A DNA stretch of 64,000 nt from Cristatella mucedo (GCA_009760855.2 WPIO01000021.1:1896001-1960000); one strand, 5' to 3'; positions 1 through 11,824 are shown, counted from the first letter of the stretch. The notes: generated from the sequence alone by a model not told the origin. Translations and numbers: made by a program.

Positions 1-1790
1 ATTTCGTTTGAACCCACGAGTTGAAGCAGTCAAAATTTACTAAAACCGTGGGTTACGCACTAATGCACAGGGAGAAACACCTTTAAGGGAAGTACTAAAT
101 ATTTGGTCCCAGTGATTGCCGAGGTCAAAAATCGCTGTCTGCCTCTTTCCAAAGCCAACAAAATAGAATCTGGTGCGGTTTACATGCATTTCTTCTACAG
201 TTAGACCCTCCCTGTATAGAAATGTTTTTCATAAATGAAGTTTAAAATGTACCAGTATCCAATATTTTCTGTCTATAACTTGTGCAACTGTTGTGCATAA
301 AGTTGGGAACTAAAAAGTGCTAACAGAAAACTAGAGAGCTAAAGCCAACATCATTCATCGCGCGGTTAGCGTCGCATGCCGCCAGTCAGCTGAGTGAAGA
401 AGTGACGCGGAAGCGAACCTATATAGCGCCGTATCCTATGAGACTAGCTCCCCTAGGAATGTCCAGCCACAGTTGGATCTTTAATTGCATGCTTAGGAAA
501 TTTTTGCTAAAGTGTATTTCAGGCTTGAATTGTGAGCAAGGAGCATCGGTGACATCGTGCAACATGACAATACCTTGCTGCATCCTGAAAATTGACACCG
601 GCAAGTAGTCGGTCGTTCATAGAAGCTGTAACTGCCGTCACTACGTGTTTCCATAATGATTCAATAAAAAATTAAAACGAGGACACGAGACGCATCCACT
701 ATTGCGAGGGCACAAAAAGCTTCGGGATGCAAAAAATGCAGTTCATAGAGTAGTGTGCCTTCCGGAAGTTGTCATCGTGCCAGTTCTAGCACCAATTCAG
801 AAATTAGGTGTAATAAAAGATGAGAGAAAAACAACACAGTATAACCATTAGCTGCCAAAAGAAAAAAAATGTGATTGACTTTCTTAACCGGAAATGAGGA
901 GCATAAAGTCATCTGCTTTATTAAGAAAGGCTAGTAATTAATGTAAAGTTCTTAATGATTTCGCTGTTCATGATTGTCACTTCTACGGGCAGTACTTTAT
1001 GTCGTTTGAGTTATCCCAAAGGAAAATGGTTACTGCGAGAGATGAGCACATGTCTAGTGGTAGAGGTCGTCGCAGTTGCAATTGCTGGCCTGCTCAATTT
1101 TGCAGTGTGTAGTCAACATGCTTCCATCACTGTACACCCTCACTGGGACGTATGATGACCTCAAGAAAATTAGTCTGCTTGACTATGTGTGGCTTCAAGG
1201 GCTAGTTATTAATGAAGGATGCAAAACAGTTCACCAGCTAGCCGTGCTAGCCCAGAGATAGTCATTGTCGCGCAAGATAGGCTAAACTTGTTGTAGGAAT
1301 GCTTGCCGATTAGGTGTCAAGAGTTTTCTGCCACATTGACCGACAAATGCAGTTGAAAAGGTATACACGATGCCATTTCAGCTCTAGCAGGTGTGCACGC
1401 TAAGCTTGTAATAGACAGCAGAGGGCTAGAGGCTTTGGTTTGGAGTGGTAAAATAACTAAGTAGCAAGACGGTAATTCAGAAAATGGCTGGTAGATACGG
1501 AATGAAGCCATGCAAAGTGCTACGGCGACCGACGCAGTCCAGAGGCTCCGGTCTCTTGTTAGAAACACTGCCATCTTTAAATCCAGAAGGGCATAGCAAG
1601 CCGAGCAAGTCACACTGCATCCTGCTAACAAGGTAGTAGGGCACTAGGTGATGGTGGGGGAGGGTTGACTGCTCATTTAGTCTGACCGAAAGGTAAACAT
1701 GTGCACTGTAAGGGAAAACTCGTTCGTAGAGCCGCCTCGCAACAGATTGTCATAACTGTACATTTTAAGCATCATTACGCGGCACGCTTT
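1..1790. other. no gene recognised
   Basis: Mixed, moderately AT-rich sequence. The open frames are short, overlap on both strands and show no familiar motif. A stretch near 1296-1480 starts with an acceptor-like GTAG and might be a decayed counterpart of the third transporter exon, but the similarity is too weak to call. Confidence 0.5.
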
Positions 1791-1801
1791 CGGGCGGCAG
1801 A

Positions 1802-2557
1802 GTTTTCAATGGAATTGTCTTTTCAAGCCTTGTGAGACGCCTAAAAACGACAGCAGTGGAGCTGAAGCTTCACTGGAAAAGGCGGACTCTGCCACGCCAG
1901 CGGCGTCAATTCCAGCTGCAGCAGGGCCATACATTACCCACTCGCTTAATACTGAAAGGGAGGCCTCTACGAAAAAAGTCTTCGATGACAATCAGTGCGC
2001 GGCGCCACACAACACAGCAAATGACGTTATTGCGAGCGTCAGTGACGCCGTTATTGATGCGGGCCACTAAATCCTAACACCGCCAGGCTGTCGCGATATA
2101 TGACCGGAAAGCTGCACCGCATTGTATAGGATGCAACCGCAATCCACACGAGCCACCTTTGTAAAAGGCCGATGGCAACCTAAATGCTTGCTGACGGAAA
2201 TCACCCTAAATGTAAGGCGCCTAGAAAGAGATTGAGTTCTTTGGGGTCTCTTTATCAAGTGTTTTATTATTATTATTATAGCTATTACCTCCGATTAAAC
2301 CAGCCATCTTCGCAAGAGACGACAAGAAAGTAGTTTCTTTGGAATTGCAGGAGGATTTCTCATCCGTCGGTCAAGATCTACTGTGGCATAGTTTTGTCAC
2401 CGGCGATCTCACGCTCTTATAGCACAGTTTTTTGTCGTGGTCTGTGGCATGCTTTCGCACAGGCAGCTCATCTAATTCTGGATGGTTTCACAGGAGCTAG
2501 AGCAACGGACTTGGGCGTTGGTGCGGAAGTATCTTCCACTGTTGATGTGTCACTTAG
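1802..2557 (+). pseudogene. decayed MCT-like exon (counterpart of transporter exon 4)
   Basis: Both ends align with exon 4 of the intact transporter gene at 19002-19742. At 1802-1840 the frame reads VFNGIVFSSLVRRL, matching [14 protein letters not shown] of the living gene. From 2404 an 84-bp stretch matches ELLKDPRFF...HGF base for base in length, and 2489-2557 reads DGFTGARATDLG against [12 protein letters not shown]. It ends at a GTAAGC donor at the same distance as in the living exon. The relic is about 756 bp against 741 bp. An in-frame TAG and a one-base slip before the GFTGAR stretch show it is broken, and a LINE tail sits in the part that corresponds to the variable central loop. The pairing with 3137-3314 supports the reading as an old tandem duplicate of the transporter gene. 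I found no clear counterparts of exons 1, 2, 3, 6 or 7. Confidence 0.7.
2205..2285 (+). repeat. LINE family A 3' tail
   Basis: Contains the family-A terminal signature: a GCGCCTAGAAAGAGATT core, then a partner arm and a TTATTATTATTA tail. Only the last 80 bp or so are recognisable. It lies inside the decayed transporter exon. Confidence 0.7.
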
Positions 2558-2559
2558 GT

Positions 2560-3136
2560 AAGCAGCCCAAAAGCAAAGCAATCGACACAACGATTGGTTC
2601 CTGGCTAGAAGGCTGACGCTTTGTGTGCTCTTTCGGGTTTGTAGTCAATGAATGCAGTTACCCTGTAAAGGTCTGACTTGCGAATATTCGGAAGTCTCTT
2701 ATTGGAGACGAGAGTCATGGACATTTACAGCGTGAACCTTGCAACTGACCGCTGGCGTACTTCAACAACAAGAGCTGCCCACCAAGGAGATCTGAGGTGA
2801 AATCAATGGCATGAAGTGCTACTTTTTCAGCATGTGTCAAAATGGCAATGTTTTTCGTTATTAAATGCCACTGAATAGTGGATGTGAGCCCTCGTCCCGT
2901 CTGAGGAGTTCATCATAATTTTGATGATATTGGAAATTCTTTGCAAATCCTAACCCTATCAATTTATAGAATGTCTTAAAAATAAAATTTTCGACAATAA
3001 TTAGGAATTTTGACGCTTGTGCCTGGTTCGATTATCAGTGAGATTGGTGTACGTGAACGAGCTCTTTCTTAATTGGCGCACAGCACTCGAGTCAGCTCAA
3101 GCTTCGTCAGCAAATGCCTTGGTCTCCCTCTGCTAG
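2560..3136. other. former intron of the decayed transporter copy, nothing recognised
   Basis: Lies between the two relic exons, where the living gene has its 819-bp fourth intron. No repeat or coding motif recognised. Confidence 0.4.
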
Positions 3137-3314
3137 GGTAGCAAATGTAATCGGCCATCACGGCTAGCCTTGCTGGCTCAGGTGCACTGGATGAGAGCAC
3201 TACCACTTAACAATGACTTGCTCGGAGCAGCAAGAATCTGCATGCTGGCTACGCCATTTTGTGTGAGCTACCACGACATCATTGTGTGCCAAGTCGGTTA
3301 TGGATTCTTCATTG
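3137..3314 (+). pseudogene. decayed MCT-like exon (counterpart of transporter exon 5)
   Basis: This 178-bp block corresponds to the 180-bp exon 5 at 20562-20741. It follows a CTAG acceptor, and its first codons read VANVIG against IANLVG in the living gene. After a one-base frame change the rest is open and aligns without gaps: AQVHWMRALPLNN against [13 protein letters not shown], then CMLATPFC against VMLALPSC, then GYGFFIG against GYGFLIG. It ends in a phase-1 donor (ATTG then GTTTGG) at the equivalent codon. The frame change and the broken upstream exon make it a pseudogene, but conservation is high enough that the family assignment is firm. It lies about 580 bp downstream of relic exon 4 on the same strand. 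Confidence 0.78.
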
Positions 3315-3689
3315 GTTTGGAGATTACCTTACGGGATAGGTAGCCGTCTAGAAAGCTTTAATGCTGTTTGATGTTCTCGGCCATATCCGAAGAAGATGTA
3401 CAAATCTTTGTTGAAACGTTTCCCTACAATTTTGTTGATTCCGGGAGACAATTTAGAAGCATATCCACTGGCTACTATCCAGACCCACGAAGAATGCCAG
3501 AAAAAAGCTGTAAAAATCTTTTCTTTAATATTTTCATATATCTTTCAAATTAGCAGAGGAGGCTGAATATATATTTATAATGAGTTAGAATTATGGTTTT
3601 TTTGGGTTCTTGTCTTTGGATTCTTGTCGAGACACTCATAAGCCGAGGAACGGCTGTATGACTCAGAAAACCGAGTCCACAGGCTCGGT

Positions 3690-4167
3690 ATAGCTCTAGT
3701 ATAGTTGGGGACTCTAGTAACGTAGGCCTGGAACTCACTACCGACGCACGTCACAACGTCCCTTGACATTACTGTGGCCATTTTGATATTATGACACTGT
3801 CGTTGGTTTATGGGCTGTTGTGATTTATGGCGTTGATATATAAGTAATGGGCGGCAAAGGCTCGGCGAGTTACATCGAGGACGCCGGGCTGGGCAGTCGC
3901 CTACTGGCCCCTGCGGCGTGTGTGTGAATAAATGTCTTTGAGCCCGCTTCGGTGTTCTGCGTGGTGCCGCATACCTGCCGTTAGGAGAATGTCAAACTAC
4001 ATTATGAAATTTTAAAGAAGCTTAAACGCACCTGGTCATTAGAACATTTGTTGAGCCTTTGTGATTCATCCTTCGAATGCATGTACCTGCTTGCACTATG
4101 CCTGCTGCTTGCGTATGTTACCACCAAACATCTGATAACGCTTTCTATGCAGCAGCTGTAAAGTGCC
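3690..4167 (+). repeat. LINE family A-related 3' fragment, interrupted
   Basis: The stretch from 3722 resembles the usual AWNSLPTHVRTSPDMT ending of the LINE ORF. After an inserted LTR-like block it resumes at about 4003 with the KLKTHL-type end and the 3' UTR (GTGATTCATCCTTCG, then GCAGCTGTAAAGTGCCTA). The tail runs straight into a GA microsatellite. Confidence 0.65.
3792..3994 (+). mobile_element. short solo-LTR-like fossil
   Basis: A 203-bp block that begins TGACA and ends TGTCA, with a TATATAAG box at 3837-3844 and AATAAA at 3927-3932 followed by GT-rich sequence. It interrupts an older LINE fragment, and an ATTATG repeat is present on both sides. This is the layout of an LTR (TATA box, poly-A signal, TG...CA ends). 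No internal region is attached and the family is not identified. Confidence 0.45.
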
Positions 4168-4168
4168 T

Positions 4169-4169
<1 letters not shown>

Positions 4170-4258
<89 letters not shown>

Positions 4259-4294
4259 AGAGATAGAGAGAGAGAGAAGAGAGAGAGAGAGAGA
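4170..4294 (+). repeat. (GA)n microsatellite
   Basis: About 125 bp of nearly pure GA with a few interruptions near its 3' end. It starts where the LINE tail would read AAAGAGATT, so it probably grew from that purine stretch. Confidence 0.95.
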
Positions 4295-6239
4295 CTGAGA
4301 GGTTTGGTGGGACCTGATCCTCTGCTCGTGGGCCTTCCTCACTCAATGAGGTGCAATTTAAAAAAAAGCACGTGTCAGCAGTGTGATATTTTAAAACATT
4401 CAAAAGGTGGGCTATTTTAATGTACGGAAACATGGAGGTTTTTAGGCTAAGAAAGTAAACTGGATCGGGGTCGGGCTGATGTTACAGATGTGTTAGGCAG
4501 CTTTGGACTAGGTTGTTTGCATAACGACAAGGAAGCTAGCGAGTACTAGAGTTTAAAGCCACGTGATAGGTACATGAATATAGTTAGTTGGATAGTTACA
4601 TAGTTACTGGAGCACTGCCTTCAGTTATTACGCTCCCAAAGCCTGGAAATCACCGGTGACCGATGTCACGATGTCACCTGACTTGCGAAATGAAAAAATA
4701 TAAATCTAGCTACTATTCAGAATTCGCTCAGTTCGAGTGCATTCGGCTTATATGCTATTTTCTCTTGTAAATTGGGCTTACTTAATTGAGCAATGCTATC
4801 GCTAACTAACATTATTCAATAAGTTTGGTGCCTTAAAAGGAGATTTAGTTATCCTGGGGCATTTGCTTGAAAATTCATTTTAATTTTTTAGTGCTATAGA
4901 GGCCCTTTATAAACTGCTTCCGCAGCAAAGCTATGGGTCTCTAAACTCGCCCTGCAAAATTTTAATCTCTATCTTTGAAAGTGTTAAGGAAAGTATCAAC
5001 TTTAGGTCAAACAGTTCTCGTTTGAAGCATTTACCACCACCCTGGCTCCCCCTATCACATGTGCTCCCACAGGATGAACAGTAAGCCAAGGCAAGCGCAG
5101 CGACGGTTTTCAACAGCTACTAGGAAAAGGCGACTAGGTTATGCATTGATTGCGATTAAGCTCACTCGGCTCGAACTTGAGGATGACGGATTTAAGCTCA
5201 AATCAACCAAGCAAAAAAGGTTATGCAGCTGCGGTTAGGAAAGGGTTCTAACAATAATAAAAATAATAACAAGACCTTCATAAATCAAGCATTTAAATTA
5301 TTAATACCCACTCCTAGCAAAAATTTAGCATGTAGGAGACATGTGAAGGCTACTAGCTCAGAGGACACGGTCAAAGGATGTGAGAGGCTAGATTTCGTGC
5401 AAAGCTGTACGATCTCTAGTTTCCGAGGTAGGATGTGGTTCATGAAAGGAGAGTGCAATATCCAATGATTGCTTCACTTGGTCTCAAGAGACTGATTCCA
5501 CTAGGTGAAGTATTTCAATCTTTTAATTTTCCTTAAGTACAAAGTCAGGTATCCCAACCCTTTATCTAAAATAGGACTGCGATAGCTATGGTTCCAAAAG
5601 CTTTTCTACTGTGCTTAGAATAAAGATATTTGAGATACTATAGTTTTGCTGTTAGGCTCAATTCGAACGACAGATTTTTACATGTAGGATGCCTTGTGCC
5701 GCTGGGTGAATTAATAAGGGTCAGGTGGACATTAGACTAAACAGTAGTGTTCATAGAAGTGTAACAGTGCACCCCGACTTAATAAACAATTACTGCAGTG
5801 TACAAGAACTGTGAATAGCTGTATATGATTGCAATCGCGTACACAAGTTGATTTCGCCCGGAAGACGTTGCACTGGGTAAATGGACAATCTACCACGAAA
5901 AGAGCTAACAATTATTACGAGAATTCTTCTGCTAAAACGTGCGCGGTCTAAGAAATATACTTCGGCATGTCAGTTGGGGATTTTTACGAGTCCTAGGTAC
6001 CCTAAATACCCTGCAAAAGTAGCCATATAAATCTGAGTAAAGTGAATCCATGCTGATCGCTTAAAGAAATTTCTTGCACACCACTAGGTAATATGGACAG
6101 TATAATTTTGTACTACATTAGTTCTGATAAGATTACATGGATTCTACAAGGGAGAAACGAGAGACAAGATGCTTGCTTTTACAAGAATTGGTGCCGTAAC
6201 TGGATAGACACTGAAGCAACAGCTACTTTTGCACGGTAA
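4295..6239. other. no gene recognised; small LINE-A remnant near 4625-4690
   Basis: Around 4625-4690 the + strand reads YAPKAWKSP followed by a SPDL-like stretch, a worn piece of the LINE-A ORF end. The rest shows no motif, repeat signature or convincing open frame. Confidence 0.45.
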
Positions 6240-7400
6240 ACTCTTCCGCGGGGCGCCTTCCATCAGGTTCTTGAAAGTTCATTCATCCATCGTGCCCTGT
6301 GGCTGTGAAGCAACCTCTTCCGACTCTCTTCAGACAAAGATCAGCCATCTTTAAGAATACAGAAAGTCAGGCAGCCAGAAACAATTTCCAGATCCAGAAT
6401 CTCATTTGACAGATGCGGCTGAGGAGACAAAATCATTCTTCCACAACCAGAAAGACCTCAAAGATCTATTTAGTGATCTTGATTTAACCAAGTCATACGC
6501 AGACACAGAGCATTAAAAATCTTGGCTCAAGGAGTGTAACTTGTTGGATGAAAGTGTGAAGGTAACAGAGCTGATACAGAGTCATCATCTTTTTTACAAC
6601 TTCATCCATTAGCAAGATGTGCTGCGCTTTTGCAATAATGCACCAGATCCATTCGTGGCGAAAGGAATCACACGCAGTCCAAGTGAATGATGCCTATTCA
6701 TGGACAGTTCACTCAGTAACTTTACAGCCTTACCACTTCATAACGCAAGCCACTGGCAGCCTATCTGTATGGCTCACTTTTTGCAATTTAAAAACTACTA
6801 CACGAGTTTTAACATGATGCTAAGTGAGTTGAAGTATGGAAGCCATGACTGAGAGGTCGCTAGAAATTCCAAAATGATGTCAATCATTGACGGACCTCCA
6901 AAATTGTTTCGCCAAGCTGTTTGATTTTATTTGCCAATAGGAAGAATTCTGAGTTCTAAGGCGCACTCACTAGCAAAACAGGAACTTGCCAAAGCGAGCC
7001 GAGGTTAGAATAGAAAGAAGAACAGCAGATTAGAGCGCTGGGTGCACGTGAAGGGAAGTGCTGATGAAATAATTGCCGATTAGGTGAACTCTCATCGAGT
7101 AGTTTTTCGCAACTATGGACAAAAGTTCAGCTGCTTACAAGTACATCCAAAATATCTTCCCACAGTGGTCAGAGGCAAAGGTTAAACCCAGTACGAATTC
7201 GTCAATAAGCCGAACAGAACAGACAAAGCGGCTGAAGCAGTTTCGCTGCTATGGTTAACGGCTTTATGCACAATCGCAAGGCTTAAAACTATGAGCAGGT
7301 GATTCGGGCTATTAAAGAATTGATTTCACGCTGATAAAGAACTATGTTGAAGTGGGATAGAGTTGATGTCCTTCCCGTTCATTTTGACAAATAAAACAAG
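6240..7400 (+). pseudogene. decayed coding relic of an uncharacterised multi-copy invertebrate family
   Basis: Between about 6690 and 6900 one + frame reads LFMDSS, then LHNAS, PICMAHF, MMLSELKYGSHD and KMMSIIDGPP. From memory this resembles an uncharacterised protein family repeated in many invertebrate genomes, with a LFIDSS...LLHNG...AHS...LKYDEH...DLK pattern. Neighbouring frames from 6400 to 7350 also look once coding (DPESHLTDAAEETKSF, then AMVNGFMHN). In-frame stops at several points, including after KYGSHD, show it is not functional. The function of the family is unknown to me and I cannot tell whether it is a host gene or a passenger of a mobile element. Confidence 0.4.
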
Positions 7401-7683
7401 AGCACGAGAGTTTACGCGGAGCAGCATGGAAAGCGCTGCGATGCCCGGTCATGGTGAACCATGAGCTTTGAACCTCGATTACGAACTGAGAGAGTGTGGC
7501 CGCTGCATTGTAACTGAGAACCTCTCATGGGAAAGCCGCGATAAACCGAGGCTTATGAGCAGCACCATTTGTGATTATGTAGGAACAACATTATCGATTG
7601 GATGACATACAATCTGGCCATTATATAAGGTGTGTGCCTGACCGCAGTCGCTCTCTTTTATTAACGGTCTGCCGATCGTTGAG
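7401..7683. other. no gene recognised
   Basis: A TATATAAGG-like box lies at about 7623-7631 but no element around it can be defined. Confidence 0.4.
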
Positions 7684-7860
7684 TCGATCCATGATGGCAC
7701 ACTAGGTAAGGCGGTTAATTTCACAACCTCGGTCCCGAGGTCGTGGGTTCGATTCCTGCGGTGGGCGATTCTTTATCGCCACTGCAAGCGGTGGTGATAG
7801 CCATACAGGCTCTTCTGTCGCTATACAAAAAGGCTGTTTAATCAGCGAGCATTTATTTAT
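7684..7860 (+). mobile_element. tRNA-derived SINE, copy 1
   Basis: Pol III promoter elements are visible: a box-A-like TGGCACACTAGG and a B box GGTTCGATTCC. Between them lies a palindromic arm (ACCTCGG TC CCGAGGT). The body carries small stem-loops (GCGATTCTTTATCGC and CCACTGCAAGCGGTGG) and ends in an ATTT-rich tail. Confidence 0.85.
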
Positions 7861-7864
7861 TATT

Positions 7865-9046
7865 CATTTAAGTCAGAGCTGTGAGAGAGTGAGCTGCTTG
7901 CTGTAAGTCTTAAACGAGTCTGGCTGGAATTCGCGTACCAGCCGCAGTATGATAACTATTGTTTGGGATTTTTCAAATGCGGTTTCGTTATTAGCAGCGA
8001 GTGAAGAATATTGGACAATTTTTAATTATTTTGGGCGTATAGCTACTAACTTCAGGTCTCTGCACATTTCAGGCGTTGTACGCTACCCGCACAAGTGAGG
8101 GTCATGCGGTCATAAAGCTTTCAACAGAATTTTCTGGACTACTAATGAAAATACCAAGGACATTACAGCAAAAAGAGAAATTATGAAGGATCACGTTTAG
8201 GGGCTTGCTAAAGAAAGCATTTTGAAATGTAGCCGCTAAACTAAAATGCATGTTAATCTCTGAGCTACTCTGAGTGCCCATTTTTCCACGACAATAAACA
8301 ACAAATGTTGATGTGGATTCATTTTCAGTTCTTTCTGACGATAGGTGCACCATAAGACTTGACTTCGTCTGTTTATTGTTCAGAATCGATTGGTTTCTAG
8401 TTAATCATTATCATAGTCATAAAAGCAAAGTTGTAGGGAAGAATGGCCATTTTATATACTCGTGAGTCATAAGAAATTAGGAAATTACACTTATAATTTG
8501 GCATAAAACTGCTTTCCATAGTGTTACAAAATATTTAATGCTATCGCTACGGTTATGTACAGCACCATGTTCTATTTTGCAGCCTTTGCAGAAATGTTAC
8601 CCTTAACAGCTCAGTCAACTGCCGTTGATGTTTATGATTCTTTATGATGCTCGCGGTAAACCTCCTGTGATCAACTTGCTCGTCTGTGAGGTTCATAAAA
8701 TAGTACGGCAAATTTAAGTAATAAAATGGTTCGTCAGCGAACGGGATTCACTTATGACCTCCAACCTTGGTAAATAATAAAAGAAGAAAACCGGCCGGGA
8801 GAGGTTTCTGTTTCGGAGCCGGCCTGCCATTCAGTGAGTCACTTCGCAGAGCTTCACGCTTCTATAAGCTTCAGCTATTGCTATTCGCTTTCAGTTTAGT
8901 CCGATTGAGCTGCCTTTCGTATAAACTGTAACATGCCGGAATTTGATTGGGGTTTTTTGAGCAGTTTGCAACAGCAGTTTGCTGCTAGCGACCGTATCTT
9001 GTGCTTGCAGTAGCTACCACTCAGCTCGTACCGTTTGCCACAGTTT
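7865..9046. other. no gene recognised
   Basis: AT-rich. The minus-strand frame at 8102-8353 has no familiar motif. 8790-8830 is more GC-rich without clear structure. Confidence 0.4.
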
Positions 9047-9225
9047 GGTGAGCCGTGGTGGCACACGAGGAAAGGCGGTTGCTTTTCACGACCTCGGTCC
9101 TGAGAGTGTGGATTGGAATCTTGTAGTTGGTCGATTCTTTGTTACATCTGCAAAAGGTGGAGATAGCCGCGAAGGCTCATCTGTCGCTATAAAAAAAGAG
9201 GCTGTTGAATACGCCGGTATTGTTT
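9047..9225 (+). mobile_element. tRNA-derived SINE, copy 2 (worn)
   Basis: Starts GGTGAGCCGTGGTGGC and follows the same order as the other copies, but the B box and the palindromic arm have diverged, so it is older. The CGCTATAAAAAAAGAGGCTG 3' motif is retained. Confidence 0.8.
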
Positions 9226-9944
9226 AGGGTCAGAAGTCTTAAGAAAATTGCAGGACTTTTGCCGCCTGCCGTGTTAGACACGGCTAGAGCGCGAAGTAGA
9301 ACTACAGCGAGTAAATTCATTCACGCGTCGCTTTAGCTTCACATGTTATGGCTTGCTTTCATCAGACTTGACCGTGAGAATAATTACATGATTAGCCGAA
9401 CTCAGTCGCTTCAGCAGGCAGTAAGGCTGTCCGAGAACTCGGCGCATCTAGCGGTTTCTTATGGAGCCGTGGAAACTTACTGAGGCTAGCCGAGTTTCGG
9501 CTCTGGCGGACATGGTTGAAATGAATGCACCGTTCTCGAAGTATCCGTTAGCCGCGGTACCGGTTGACGCTAAAATTGGTTCGGCTGTGGTCGCCGGTGG
9601 TAGCTACCGCAGGGGTAGCATTCAATTTTAGCGACAAAATGCTAAGCTAGAAAAGCATGTGGTCATTCAAAAACTAGGTTCTCAAAACATTACTTCTTCG
9701 AAGTTCGCCGAGGTAGAAGCTTTACTTCCTTCTCATTAGTCGACGCTCTAGGTAAAAACTAGCAAGCAGTATATTTTTCATGAATCGATGCCGTTTGGCT
9801 GAGGGGTATCCGGTACGAATAGGGTAACTTTATTAGAGACGCCATTATGCGTCAGACGATCGCGTGTCTTTATAAAGAGATTTTATTACTGGCGTAACAA
9901 CAAGCTAGCTGTCACAGTGTTAGAAGTGAAGGATAATAAGAAAG
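9226..9944. other. no gene recognised
   Basis: Mixed composition, no motif or repeat recognised. Confidence 0.4.
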
Positions 9945-10440
9945 TAATAATAATAATAATGATACCTTTGATACAGTGCCATCAGAGAACTCAATCTATT
10001 TCTAGGCGCTTTACAATTGCTGCAAAGAAAGCACGATCGAATGGCTAGCGGTAGCACGCTCAATAAACAGCAAGAATAACTTGGTTAGGGGGTGACATGC
10101 ACAATGTCAGCTTGCAAGTTGGTTAGTGGCAGCATGCAACAGTGTCAGCACGTATAAGCTTATAAAGGACGAATCGCAGGGACCCACTAAATGCTGTGAC
10201 AAACAGATGCGACTTTAGTTTCTTTTTCAATGTGGTCAAGTCAGGAGATGTCGTGCCCCAGGTTGGAAGTGAGTTCCTGGCTTTGGGAGCACACGAACTA
10301 TTGGCACGGTTTCCAAAGGATTTGAAGTTTGTAAGAGGTATAGGTAAACAGTTAGATTACGAAAAGCGGGTGGTACGATGCTTAGCCTGATGGGGGGAGT
10401 AGATCTGATAGGTAGGATATCACCTAACTCGCGAGGACTC
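9945..10440 (-). mobile_element. LINE family A, 5'-truncated copy
   Basis: Read on the minus strand it ends in the hairpin and ATT tail of family A (TAATAATAATAAT at 9947, then AATCTATTTCTAGGCGCTTT on the + strand). The 3' UTR and the last part of the ORF precede this, including a SLGDRAFSS-like stretch. About 500 bp survive. Confidence 0.8.
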
Positions 10441-10894
10441 GGAAAACGCCTCCGCTTCCGAGGGCTTGTGTGGGTTTTCTCTGCCGCGAACGTGTACTAA
10501 AGAGTTTCATCAAATCTGCTCTAACCTGTATGCAAGAGGCTAACCTAGTGGCTAAAGTCGCGCGGATTTCAGCAGACTGGGCAGTTGTGATTGTGCTGCA
10601 AACCGGACACTTATTTATCGCTCTCCGATGGCTGAATGAAGCATCTGAGGAAAAAAGAGCAGCACCGCCATTATTGCGAGCAGAGGGCAGCTGGGTGGAT
10701 GTTGACTAAATTTAACGACTAAATTTGAACGAGCATCAAATATGCCTGCGCCGGTATTCGACTAATGCGCAGCATAGCTTGTGCTGAGTGTTGGATTCTA
10801 AAGAGGAAATTTGTGTCGTCAGGTCTTGCATAAGGTTGGAGATGCGATGACCTCCACGGTCGAGGGCCAGCTGCCAAGTCAGTAATCTCAAGCT
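10441..10894. other. no gene recognised
   Basis: One + frame at 10470-10709 is open but has no known motif and no context that supports it. Confidence 0.35.
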
Positions 10895-11690
10895 TGAAGT
10901 AAAAAGCTTCATCCGAAGTAGTCGGTAAGCGAAGAAACGGAAAACAAGTTAACCAACTGTCTGTAGAGGACCCGAGGGTACGAGGAAGCTGAAACTGGTG
11001 AAGCAGTTCCGTTCGCTCCTTAGTTCTGTCTCGGCTTGATGTTGTAATTCCCTTTTGGCTGGGCTACCAAAGAAAGCAAATAGGCCATAGCAGCTGGCTA
11101 TGAATATGGCTGCAAGGCTGGTCTTCAACTCCCAGAGGTTTGAGCACCTTTGCTAAAAGAGCTCGGATGGATGCCGATTCACAACGAATACAGAGCAAAG
11201 TTCTTACGCTGACCCACAAGGCCCGCCACGGCTTGGCTCCTTCGTACCTAGCTGAACTGCTGCATCAGTTTCAGCCGGTTCGCGCCCTCAGGTCCTGTGT
11301 GGACAATAAATTAGCTGTCCAATTCCTCCGCTTAAAGACAGTTGGCGACAGAAGCTTTAGCTCTGCAGGTCCTAGACTGTGGAACTCGCTTCCACAATTC
11401 TTACGCAACGACAACTACTCTCCTGCTGCCGACTATGGCTCATTCTTTTCAGCGGTCCTGAGCTGCTACTTCCATGCTACTCACTACCTCAACTGCTCGC
11501 CTGACTCTGCTAGGCTTCCCACTGTCTCTTTGTTGCGTGCAATGAAGTCTGTTGGCTACCGAATGCTTACCGAAAGCCGCTTGGGCTGTGAGTGCGAAAT
11601 ACAAAACTCTCCTGTGTAACACACACATAGTCTTTATGGCTTTGTGGAAGTTGCAGACGGAGATAAATGACATTACATTACATTAGTTAT
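10895..11690 (+). mobile_element. LINE family B, 5'-truncated copy
   Basis: The frame at 11140-11619 encodes the carboxyl end of a CR1/L2-type LINE ORF: KVLTLTHKARHGLAPSYLAE, then AGPRLWNSLPQFLR. The copy ends with the family-B stem-loop (GTAACAC...GGAAGTTGC) and an ATTAC repeat tail near 11675-11690. A short inverted piece of the same family at about 10970-11010 breaks the 5' part, so the copy is rearranged. Confidence 0.85.
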
Positions 11691-11824
11691 TAAAGAACAA
11701 AGCCTTAAGGCTTGGACCATATGGGTCAGACTAAGAATTTTTTTCCATAACTATTGATCGAGCTAGAGCTATGGCAGCTTCTTTAGAAAAGGAGTCACTT
11801 GGATTAACCTATAGGATTTGATGA

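Noticed and set aside
1296-1480. Possible relic of transporter exon 3
   Set aside because: An acceptor-like GTAG and a loose AISALAG match are not enough; the length and ends do not align.
4077-4433. Frames of Arg-Glu and Ser-Leu repeats
   Set aside because: Translations of the GA microsatellite, not coding.
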